Under the pieces are notes generated by a model that was not told the DNA's origin, searched no databases, and saw only the letters and a program-made list of their open reading frames with translations. The translations under genes were made by a program, and so were the position numbers. From Clarireedia homoeocarpa (lineage: Eukaryota; Ascomycota; Leotiomycetes; Helotiales; Rutstroemiaceae), in NCBI GenBank assembly GCA_001465935.1, contig LNKV01000024.1, forward strand, positions 372,001 through 436,000: a stretch of DNA of 64,000 nt, in the 5' to 3' direction. Numbering within the stretch: position 1 is the stretch's first letter; each line of letters begins with the position of its first letter. Of the stretch, positions 56,501-64,000 are shown piece by piece.

Positions 56501-56977
56501 TAGCACTCCAACCAGGAGCCGACATTCTTTCTTGGAGGCCCGAACTGTGGCTACGAAAGATGTCAGAATATTAACATTATCAGCAAAGAACAACGATAGC
56601 TGGGACATACCAATTCGCTCCAACCATTTTGTGGAACTCCAGACCTTTTCAGAATGATCACGAAGGGTAGATTCAAGCTCATCAAGGCTTGCCATCGCGT
56701 TTCTAACAGCCTTTTCTTTGATTTCGACCTGCTCCAATAAATCAAGACCGTCACATTTGCGCCACATTGGAATGAAGTCTTTGTTAGAATTGCTTGAGGG
56801 TGTATCCGCAGGGATTGGCGACATGCTTGGACTCAGGCTGAGAAGCTTTTCGGATGGAGTATTTTGCTTCCTATATTTCGTAGGAAGGGACCCATCATCA
56901 TCAGGACTTTTAGTCCTGAAGCCTTCTTCTAGCAATGGTGATGGCGAAAACTCAGGCTTGGTTGCACAATCCGCCAT
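53579..56977 (-). CDS. Large dynamin-like GTPase, SLIP-GC/NUGGC type
   Basis: Seven exons (56977-56611, 56550-55805, 55755-55434, 55362-54785, 54718-54489, 54441-54101, 54039-53579), about 1014 residues. It has a P-loop (GVLGSSGSGKSSLINALL), a DLPG switch (VVLVDLPGTMDTNLARG), a TKTD base-recognition motif (FVVTKTDSS), then long coiled coils (EREKINNKTISMQKKIEELKQ; ELKKKLEELMVEIKEIRNRL) and a helical C-terminal region. This is the layout of fungal proteins usually annotated as nuclear GTPase SLIP-GC-like; their function in fungi is unclear. The 60-nt intron 56551-56610 is in frame and could be read through, but its GTATGT/CGTAG borders and the family sequence WLERI-ATVRASKK argue for splicing. 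The C-terminus is an acidic tail (SDSEEEDDEALLVTDDDEHGGD). The acceptor at 55755 has an alternative six bases downstream (55749). Confidence 0.82.
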
Positions 56978-57850
56978 GGCCACGGCTATGCAAAGAAATG
57001 GGATTGTGGATGTAGGCAGTTTGCCAGGATGCTGGAGAAGGAGAAAATAACAGTTTAATAGCTTTTGGGCAATACTCCAGGATCGTAAGCAAGAAGGTTA
57101 AATATTTAGTTGTAAATAAGAAAAGTTGGGGTAGGATAGAAGAACGAAGAAATGGAAGAAAGAGGAATGGCACCGGCAACGCTAGCAGTGAATTGAGTTG
57201 CGATTTGAAAGGTGAAGTCACTTGTTATGCTGATTGTACCTGGATTTGCGAACAAGAGAGGAAGCTTCAGTGGTCTGCATATCGACCCGTTTTGACTGCA
57301 AACCTCGATATTTAACTAAAATATGTACTTTTGAGATGTCTGTTGTAGTAAGTTTATATGAGTTTTTAATTTTTGAACACTCAAATATATGATTTCGTAT
57401 AGAATGTATATATATTTGAGTGCTGAATGTCCGAATAGTTGCCTTGAATCATGGTTGATTATCTTGTTATATCTCTTGCTATAGCTCAAATCTCTAGCAC
57501 GAGCGAGTGGATTGAGGCAAAATGAACATGTGACATAGAGCAATTCTCACTTGAGGAGCCGGACACGGTTCGGCACACAAGACAACCGCACAAAAAGTAG
57601 AGCCTAAGTTAGTAAATATTGGAAGTCAAGATTCTGGTGAACATACAGCCCTGGCAATCTTGCGCAGTAAAGGCGTTAGGGCACCGCATATGCCGGCTTT
57701 CTTTAAGTTATGCGTCACAGGCTAGTCGTGAAGTCAGCCTTATCGCATAGCACATCCTGATTTAAGAGGAAGCCATTGAATTCCCCATAGCTATTTACAT
57801 GCTCCCTGTAATCATACCCGGCTCTCATGCCAAATGTTAGATCAAGATCT
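56978..57850. other. Intergenic region between two minus-strand genes
   Basis: Promoter of the large GTPase gene and the 3' flank of NDUFA8. The sequence near 57300-57420 is AT-rich with TATATTTGAG repeats. No gene is supported. Confidence 0.45.
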
Positions 57851-58617
57851 TCATGGACCATTGTGAGAATAGATCTGTCTGGTGCGTAGATGCACAGGAG
57901 TCTCATTTGCAGGGGTATCAGGGATGACCTTCTCGAGTTTCTGAATTTCTTCGCATGAGCATTTACCCTCATCAAGGTTACAGGGACAGTCCTTACCAAG
58001 TTGTCAAAGACACATTTGTTAAGCTTCCATTCTTGTGGCCTGCATTGCCAGAGTTGTTGATTGTTATTATCAAGACAAGTCCTATGAAGTGGTTAGAAGC
58101 ACTTCAAACAGTCCCTCCCCGAGCTCAAATCGAATCAAACATACCAGTGCTTCCGGAACTCCTCAAGGCAGTGCTTGTTAACGTCTTCAATCCTATGTTG
58201 CTGGATCAGCCAGTGCCCCTCCATGGCCTAGTATCTACTAGCCCCAGTCTGAGCATGGATCCTTTCTCAAGTGATCGCCCAGTCCCCTCGGTCATGGGTA
58301 GCAACTCACACGCTCCTCGCACATCTTGTAACCCTACGGCCTTCCTTCAGACAGTCAATCTCTCCTTTCCCAGGGTTCTCATTCTTGCATTGCATGAAAT
58401 CATCATTATAGGGTCTGCATCTCGCGCCGATAAAGAAACTCGCCGACAGCAATGGAGCCGAACTGCTACCAATCTCTGTGACGGGGGGTACTTCCGCGGG
58501 TAATGGGGTAGTATCAATCAAGGTCTGTTGATTAAATCTGTAGTCATTGTTAACCGCTATGTTGAGATTTCAAGGAAGCGTGATATTTTGAAATTACCTA
58601 GGTGTGCGTGCAGACAT
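57851..58617 (-). CDS. NADH:ubiquinone oxidoreductase subunit NDUFA8-like (twin CX9C)
   Basis: Five exons, 58617-58598, 58537-58310, 58192-58145, 58081-57997 and 57940-57851, about 156 residues. This is the complex I accessory subunit of the intermembrane-space side (PGIV/NDUFA8; called 20.8 kDa or similar in fungi). Family sequence is clear: RFNQQTLIDTTPLP, SAPLLSASFFIGARC, DDFMQCKNENPGKGEIDCLKEGRRVTRCARSV, NKHCLEEFRKHWTCLDNNNQQLWQCRPQEWKLNKCVFDNL. Four CX9C motifs (CRPYNDDFMQC, CLKEGRRVTRC, CLEEFRKHWTC, CRPQEWKLNKC) mean a Mia40-dependent oxidative fold. The coding sequence is cut into tiny exons, so the open frames alone hide it. It starts 476 bases from divergent NUP57. Confidence 0.93.
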
Positions 58618-59093
58618 TTTGAGGGATGTTGTGAGGGGAAAATGACTACATAAATGTCCCAATTGATTGCTTTGGACGTCAATGTTAGATGAAGCTTTGA
58701 TGTGAGGTCAGAAACGGAAGCATTGATTGGTCGGCCAGCCGACCGTGCCGACCTAACAAAAAAGTCGCGATTAAGGTAAATAGCTTCGTCTGGAGTTAAG
58801 ATAGCACCAGTTGGTACTCACCTGCCGCGCTTCTTTACTGGAATAATTTAAGCTTTCAATCATTTCTCACTCTAGGATAAGCTATCCTCCATCCTCTTCA
58901 TTTCATCTTTAAGTATACGAGATACGCCAAAGCCCAAAACTTCACCCGAATGTCCACCGAGCGCGTTCGCGAATTATTCTTTGATAGCTACGTTCTACGA
59001 AGAGAATCAGTCGGCTCGAGTCTCCTTTACAAAACCCCGCAGTAATTGCACGTCATTTGTGATCCTGTATCGAAAAGGAAGATATCATACAAC
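58618..59093. promoter_or_regulatory. Divergent promoter region, NDUFA8 / NUP57
   Basis: 476 bases. It contains a perfect 16-bp inverted repeat, GGTCGGCCAGCCGACC at 58729-58744, with a further GCCGACC right behind it (58747-58753). It includes a CGG-N4-CCG core typical of dimeric zinc-cluster sites. Confidence 0.5.
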
Positions 59094-60563
59094 ATGTTTG
59101 GCAGTAGTACCTTTGGTCAGAACAAGCCAGCCGGCGGAGGATTATTTGGATCGACGAATACAACCTCGCAACCCACGGGAGGATTGTTCGGATCTACAAA
59201 CACAGGAAATCAAACTCAACAAGGAGGTGGCCTTTTCGGTGGCGCGCTTGGACAGAGTACTCAACCAACTCAACCACAGACTGGGGGGCTGTTTGGAGGA
59301 CTTGGATCCAATAATCAACAAAGCCAGCCTCAAGCAGGAGGTCTGTTTGGCAACAATGCGGGACAGAACACCCAGCAACCTCAACCACAGACTGGGGGAC
59401 TATTTGGAGGACTTGGATCCAATAATCAACAAGCCCAGCCACAGATAGGAGGTCTGTTTGGCAGCGCCCTTGGGGGACAAAACAACCAGCAACAGCAGCA
59501 GCAGCCGGGAGGGTTATTTTCTGGCATGACCATGGGAGCTCAGCAACAAGCTCAACAGCAACAAAACAGCAATATCCTTGGCGCATCGCAACAGCAGAAT
59601 CCCCTCTTTGGGCAATCCCAGCAGGCGCAAGCACTCGGTCAGACACAGCAAGGGAACTTCAATAACTTGTTCAATTCTGGCGCACTGAAGCCTCGTACGT
59701 CTTTGTATGACTTTGTATAGATTTAGCTAACACTACTACAGGCGAAAAGAGTGTCACAGATCAGATCACGACAGTTCTAGAGAAATGGGATACAGGCAAT
59801 CCCAATTGCGGTTTTCAACACTACTTTTACAATAAGGTTGACGAAGGGCTTGCGCCATTTTATCGACCAGCTCCAAATGAGGATCCAAAGGCTTGGGAAG
59901 AAGCACTTTCAAAAAAGCCTGGACCGGGATACATTCCAGTCTTGTGTGTAGGATTCGCGCAGATGGGAGAGAGAATAAAAGTCCAACAGAACAATCTGGC
60001 TACTTTCAACGCCCGTTTACACGACATCAATGCGAGCCTTACGAACTTACTTCAGACTCACGACACAAGAACGAGTATACGCGCAATGGATGCTAAGCGG
60101 AAACATGTGGTTTTGAAGCAGCGGTGTATTGCTCTAGCAACCAAAGTCCAAGTCTTGAGGAACAGAGGATATGCGCTTGGAGGAGATGAGGAAGATGTTA
60201 AAGCTAAGCTCATGAAGCTGGAGAAGGCCGCGAATGACCCAGGATTGGGCGCGAGAGCGGAGGAGATTTGGGCCAGGATGATCAATGTGCAAGAAAGAGG
60301 TAGATTGTTACGGAGCGAGTTGGAGAAGGCTGGACAGGAGAGTGGTGAGATCCTGGATGATGTGATGAATCAGCGAGCGAAGAAGGTATAGGTTTATCCA
60401 TTTCTTACCAAGATTTACAAATGCTAACTTGATTAATTAGATCCTGGAAGATTACCAGACCCAATTGGGTTTCCTAAAAAAGGAGTTGGATAAAATACAG
60501 AAAGATTATGTCGAATGGGAAAAGGAACAGCCACAGCAAGCAGCGAAGACAACTGGTCGATGA
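59094..60563 (+). CDS. NUP57: FG nucleoporin Nup57/Nup54
   Basis: Three exons, 59094-59694, 59742-60385 and 60441-60563, about 455 residues. Residues 1-200 carry FG/GLFG repeats (GGGLFGSTN, GGLFGGLGSNNQQ, GGLFGSALGGQ) spaced by Gln/Asn/Thr, as in central-channel nucleoporins. The rest is a helical region (SVTDQITTVLEKWDTGNPNCGFQHYFYNKV, AWEEALSKKPGPGYIPVLCVGFAQMGERI, then coiled coil) matching Nup57/Nup54, which forms the Nsp1-Nup49-Nup57 subcomplex that carries transport traffic through the pore. The FG part contains a 111-bp tandem duplication. The ATG at 59094 (CAACATGTTTGGC) begins the FG region. Confidence 0.93.
59277..59498 (+). repeat. 111-bp tandem duplication in NUP57
   Basis: The stretch beginning CAGACTGGGGG at 59277 recurs at 59388, period 111 bases (37 residues), encoding QTGGLFGGLGSNNQQ twice. 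It divides into close copies differing by a few bases. Confidence 0.85.
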
Positions 60564-60925
60564 TGATTGCAAGATACCCATACTTAGTTAGTTGTTTTAT
60601 TGGAAGCACAAGCTTCAGGGCGTTGATAGGGAATGTAAAAGAGATAGAGGTTGTATAGTATGGAAGTCAATTGCTTGCAGGTCATTTGGGTAGTATGCAG
60701 ATCGATTCTGCGATGGATGCTTATTGAATGTTGTTGCCAATACTTACGCCCTTGTAATGACTACATAGCCGGTAATCGGCTGCTCTGCATCACGTCTTAC
60801 ACATGTGACTCACGCAATAACTTTTATTATTAAATGATGTGCTTTGTATAAGATTACATGTATTTCAATCCTCATCATCTTATTCAGGAAATTTCTAGCC
60901 TCAAAACAACATTCTCTCCCTCACA
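60564..60925. other. Intergenic, no gene seen
   Basis: 362 bases between tandem plus-strand genes: the 3' flank of NUP57 and the promoter of the GNAT gene. Nothing distinctive. Confidence 0.5.
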
Positions 60926-61705
60926 ATGGTACCGCGCCCAGAAGCACCCTCTCCCTCTCTCTTCCCCCCAGACTTCGAAACCTCCACTGTCCCCGTCTCC
61001 CCCGTCCCCTCCAAATTCCCCGAACCCGTCACTCTCTCCCACTCCACCAACCGCATCTCCCTCGTTCCCCTCTCCCCCTCACACATTCCCTCCCTGTACA
61101 CCCACGTTGGCGGCCCCGACAAATACCTCCTCTACAAATACTTCCCCAGCGGACCATTCCCCACCCTCGAGGAATTCACCACCTACATCCACTGGCTCAT
61201 CCAGCCGTACGCTTCCTCGGGATTCGTAAACTGGGCTATCGTGCTCCCGTCCGGTGAAGCGGTCGGCATTATCTCGTATCTGAACATCGTGCCCGCGCAC
61301 CACAGCATCGAGATAGGACATGTGCTTTTCTCGCCTATTTTGCAGCGGACGACGGAGGCGACGGAGGCATGCTGGGGATTAATGCGGTATGCGTTTGAAC
61401 TGGGGTATGAGCGAGTGGAGTGGAAGTGTAATAATGAGAATGTGGGGAGTAGGAGGGCGGCGGAGAGGCTGGGATTCACGGGAGAGGGGGTGTTTAGGAG
61501 ACATATGATTGTGAGGGGGAGGAGGAGGGATAGTTGGTGGGGGAGTGTGGTTGTGGAGGAGTGGGGAGTGGTGGGAAGGGCGTTGGAGGAGTGGTTGAGT
61601 GAGGGTAACTTTGATGAGGAGGGTAAGCAGAGGAGGAAGGTGGAGGAAATTAGGAGGGAGGTGAAGGAAGCGGAGAAGGAGAAGGAGAAGGGGGTTGGTT
61701 CCTGA
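60926..61705 (+). CDS. GNAT-family acetyltransferase (RimJ/RimL-like)
   Basis: A single exon of 259 residues from the ATG at 60926. It has an N-acetyltransferase fold: ISLVPLSPSHIPSLYTHVG, WAIVLPSGEAVGIISYLNIVPAHHSIEIGHVLFSPILQRTTEATEA (acetyl-CoA site region), WKCNNENVGSRRAAERLGFTGEGVFRRHMIVRGRRRDSWW. These fit the RimJ/RimL subgroup (Acetyltransf_3), whose fungal members have unknown substrates. The C-terminal 50 residues are Lys/Glu-rich and charged. The coding strand is strikingly C-rich up to about 61320 and G-rich after that. Confidence 0.9.
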   Translation: MVPRPEAPSPSLFPPDFETSTVPVSPVPSKFPEPVTLSHSTNRISLVPLSPSHIPSLYTHVGGPDKYLLYKYFPSGPFPTLEEFTTYIHWLIQPYASSGFVNWAIVLPSGEAVGIISYLNIVPAHHSIEIGHVLFSPILQRTTEATEACWGLMRYAFELGYERVEWKCNNENVGSRRAAERLGFTGEGVFRRHMIVRGRRRDSWWGSVVVEEWGVVGRALEEWLSEGNFDEEGKQRRKVEEIRREVKEAEKEKEKGVGS

Positions 61706-62251
61706 GAGCTGATTCTGATAGGAATGCAGAGATATAAAAGGGTTATGATGTGATAAAAAGTTATCGCGCTGGTTGCTAAGGCTGCTTCTAATCAATCAGA
61801 GATTCTAGAGGAGACTAGGATTCATTCGTGCTTAAGCCAGGAAAAGTTATTTGAAGAACAGCTCATTTCAAGAAGTTCTTGCAAACTTTCGACCGCGTTT
61901 TGCGACAAGATATGGAACGTGTATGTGTTTGCTCAGTAATCATGAACGCGCATGAAGTCGTTCATAAATGTGAAATCCCTCTGATTGATATTTCAGGATC
62001 TCCTGTCTTCATTCACACATTCTCTATAGACCGGAGATAAGTTCTCATACCATATACTTCTATTGGCATACAGATATACACCACATGTAGTCTATTGTTC
62101 CTGAGCGCTCTATCTTCGAGCGCCGAGCCAGTAGTACAAATGCGCTGTCCATTAGGCTTCCCTTATGTTGATCATTGTTCTATCATACATGCATTTCGTT
62201 GCTCATCTGCTCGTATCATACAAGTCGTAGTGATGGTATTGTTCGGCTGGC
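61706..62251. other. Convergent intergenic region
   Basis: 546 bases between the 3' ends of the GNAT and TOM5 genes. No gene and no obvious repeats. Confidence 0.5.
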
Positions 62252-62516
62252 TTATACCAGGTTCTTGATGGAGTTGATTGCAAAGGGAGCTAGCGTGTAT
62301 TGTTAGCACAAGCTATTCGTATACAGGCGGAAGAAGATGAACATACAGAGGTAGAGCAGGATAGCACCCACGATAACTCTTTGCACAGTCTGGCTGGCTT
62401 CGGCTTCTTGAGCCTTGAGCTCAGCGGCGGATAATTGTGGTGGTGCTAAAGCCATAATATTAGCTATCGCCGTAGTTGTTTGCCGCATAGAGATAATACT
62501 CACGTCCTCCAAACAT
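62252..62516 (-). CDS. TOM5: Mitochondrial import receptor subunit TOM5
   Basis: Three exons, 62516-62504, 62445-62347 and 62289-62252, only 49 residues. Tom5 is the small tail-anchored subunit of the TOM complex in the mitochondrial outer membrane, which helps pass preproteins to Tom40. The spliced sequence begins MFGGPPPQLSAAELKAQEAEA, followed by TVQRVIVGAILLYLSPFAIN, a single membrane helix, and ends SIKNLV. The MFGG start, the AEL-x-A-x-EAEA-x-x-TVQR helix and the LYLSPFAI segment match fungal Tom5. No single long open frame covers it; two introns of 58 and 57 nt split it, and GTGAGT/TTTAG and GTATGT/GCTAG borders are canonical. Divergent from the P-protein gene, starts 440 bases apart. 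Confidence 0.88.
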
Positions 62517-62956
62517 ATTTTCGTTGTGATGTATGTGGTTATGCTGGTGGTTTTCGACGATGTTCCTTGGAGTTGATATGATGTCGATAATAAAAATTTA
62601 AGCTCACCTTTGGTTGACATGCGCCGGGACCATTTTAGAGTTTAGGGTGGCTTGATGAACTAGGCCCAGTAAATAATAGATGTGGCTTATCGCACCATGC
62701 CAAGCCGTTTTCGCTTAGCCACTTCCCACTTGCACATGGTGACTTGGCGCTTCAACTTTTTGCCTCTAGAGTTTTGTCGGGCATGGATCATTGTTCGGTA
62801 TCCGACTGGACCCCTCATCGGAGCTCAGTCCCTTTTCCTGGAGACATACCCCTACACCTCACCGACATCTTTTTGTTGTCTTTTTCGTTGACGCCATATT
62901 CAAGAGTCTGAGCTTTACAAGTTGTCAAAGACTTCAAAACCTCATTCTCAGGGAAA
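62517..62956. promoter_or_regulatory. Divergent promoter region, TOM5 / GCV2
   Basis: 440 bases between two genes for mitochondrial proteins. No clear consensus element beyond CT-rich sequence. Confidence 0.4.
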
Positions 62957-64000
62957 ATGGTCGCCTCAAGTCTTGCGCTTCGAGCGAGATTTGCTCGAGT
63001 AGCAATTCAGTCGAGGTGCCTAACACTTCAAAGATCAAACTTCGCACGGCCGCGGGTTTGTGGTCCATGTACGCGATCTGCGACTTCTGTTAGTTCAATT
63101 GGCAGACGAACGTTCTACAATAGCTCCGCGAGGGATGAGACGAATAGTGAACCTTCCAATTCCAAGGGCGGTTATGCTCCTTTGGATACCTTCGCGCGTC
63201 GGCACATTGGTCCTTCGCCAGAATGCACAGAACAGATGCTCAAGGCTCTAGATCCTCCTGTAAAGAGCTTGGATGAATTTGTCAAGCAGGTCCTGCCCGG
63301 CGATATTCTATCTTCGAAGGATCTCCATGTCGAAACGACTACTGAAGAGGGCCAAGAGGGCTTCACAGAGTCACAATTGCTTGCGAGACTGAAGTCAATT
63401 GCTTCCGAGAACAAGATTATGCGAAGTTATATCGGCTGTGGATATGCTGGCACCCGAGTACCTGAGGTCATTAAGAGAAACGTGTTGGAAGGCCCAGGCT
63501 GGTACACGAGTTATACACCGTACCAACCCGAGATCAGTCAAGGGAGATTAGAGTCTTTGTTGAACTACCAAACTCTCGTCTCTGACTTGACAGCACTTCC
63601 AATCTCCAATGCGTCTCTTCTCGACGAATCTACTGCCGCAGCTGAAGCTATGACCTTGTCCATGAATGCACTCCCACTCGCCAGGCAAAAGAGCAAGAAC
63701 AAGACATTCTTTGTTAGTCATTTAGTTCACCCGCAGACCCTTGCTGTTCTACAAAGTCGAGCCGATGGATTCGATATCAAGATCGAAGTCGGAGATGTGC
63801 TCGCGGATGGTGGAAAGCGCCTCAAGGAACTTGGCAATGACCTTATTGGAGCTTTGGTACAGTACCCAGATACTGAGGGTGGTGTAGAAGACTTTCGCGG
63901 ACTCGCTGAAATCATCCACGCCCAGGGCGCGACATTCAGTGTTGCTACTGATCTCTTGGCTCTTACCGTTCTCACGCCGCCTGGAGAATTCGGTGCAGAT
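62957..64000 (+). CDS. GCV2: Glycine dehydrogenase (decarboxylating), P protein, partial
   Basis: Starts at the ATG at 62957 and runs to the window end without a stop: 348 residues, so about a third of the usual 1000 or so. The P protein of the mitochondrial glycine cleavage system uses pyridoxal phosphate to decarboxylate glycine and passes the aminomethyl group to the H-protein lipoyl arm. The N-terminus is Arg/Ser-rich and acid-free (SSLALRARFARVAIQSRC), a mitochondrial presequence. Then come PLDTFARRHIGPSPECTEQML, MRSYIGCGYAGTRVPEVIKRNVLEGPGWYTSYTPYQPEISQGRLESLLNYQTLVSDLTALPISNASLLDESTAAAEA, all hallmarks of the N-terminal half of the protein. The PLP-binding lysine lies beyond the window. 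No intron is seen in this part. Confidence 0.95.
   Translation, partial: MVASSLALRARFARVAIQSRCLTLQRSNFARPRVCGPCTRSATSVSSIGRRTFYNSSARDETNSEPSNSKGGYAPLDTFARRHIGPSPECTEQMLKALDPPVKSLDEFVKQVLPGDILSSKDLHVETTTEEGQEGFTESQLLARLKSIASENKIMRSYIGCGYAGTRVPEVIKRNVLEGPGWYTSYTPYQPEISQGRLESLLNYQTLVSDLTALPISNASLLDESTAAAEAMTLSMNALPLARQKSKNKTFFVSHLVHPQTLAVLQSRADGFDIKIEVGDVLADGGKRLKELGNDLIGALVQYPDTEGGVEDFRGLAEIIHAQGATFSVATDLLALTVLTPPGEFGAD

Overview
The window is nuclear DNA of a filamentous ascomycete (Pezizomycotina). Genes carry short GT..AG introns (mostly 45-90 nt), protein families are typically fungal (Erg6, Tom5, Slt11, Zuotin, Mte1-like, Hal4/Sat4-type kinase, HAM1-like), and intergenic DNA is crowded with microsatellites and minisatellites. 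A leotiomycete (Helotiales-like) origin is my best guess from the general look of the proteins, but the sequence alone does not prove it.

Layout. 0-3.4 kb: KEOPS subunit CGI121 (+) facing an EBP-type sterol isomerase (-). 3.4-6.5 kb: gene-poor, with a small inverted-repeat element (MITE-like) at about 5.06-5.50 kb. 6.5-9.3 kb: a protein with half a zinc cluster and a C-terminal hydrophobic segment. 11-12.7 kb (-) and 16-17 kb (+): two uncharacterised low-complexity proteins. 17-23 kb: gene-poor, repeat-rich, one small orphan gene near 20.5 kb. 23.3-25.5 kb: Hal4/Sat4-type kinase. 26.5-28.6 kb: Vms1/ANKZF1 (-), divergent from a HAM1-like protein (29.5-31.9 kb). 32.2-33.7 kb: DUF1993 protein. 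35-36.9 kb: a second half-zinc-cluster protein with membrane segments. 38.2-40.9 kb: Mte1/ZGRF1-N protein (-), divergent from a BAR-SH3 protein (42-43.7 kb). 44.9-46.2 kb: ERG6 (-), divergent from splicing factor SLT11. 48.6-49.2 kb: MZM1 (-), divergent from a disordered protein. 51.1-52.5 kb: Zuotin. 53.6-57 kb: large dynamin-like/SLIP-GC-type GTPase (-). 57.9-58.6 kb: complex I NDUFA8 subunit (-), divergent from nucleoporin NUP57. 60.9-61.7 kb: GNAT acetyltransferase. 62.3-62.5 kb: TOM5 (-), divergent from the glycine decarboxylase P protein, cut by the window end.

Most genes are unrelated housekeeping genes, not a cluster. Loose themes are ergosterol synthesis (EBP isomerase, ERG6) and mitochondria (MZM1, NDUFA8, TOM5, GCV2, and Vms1 quality control). 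Many gene pairs share short divergent promoters.

The most interesting observations are: two half-zinc-cluster proteins, both with C-terminal membrane segments and with an intron at the same place in the cluster; a recurring switch from C-rich to G-rich coding strand half way through many genes; a 9-mer repeated in promoters; a palindrome-rich MITE-like element; and unusually long introns in the DUF1993 gene. I saw no rRNA, tRNA, CRISPR array or autonomous transposon.
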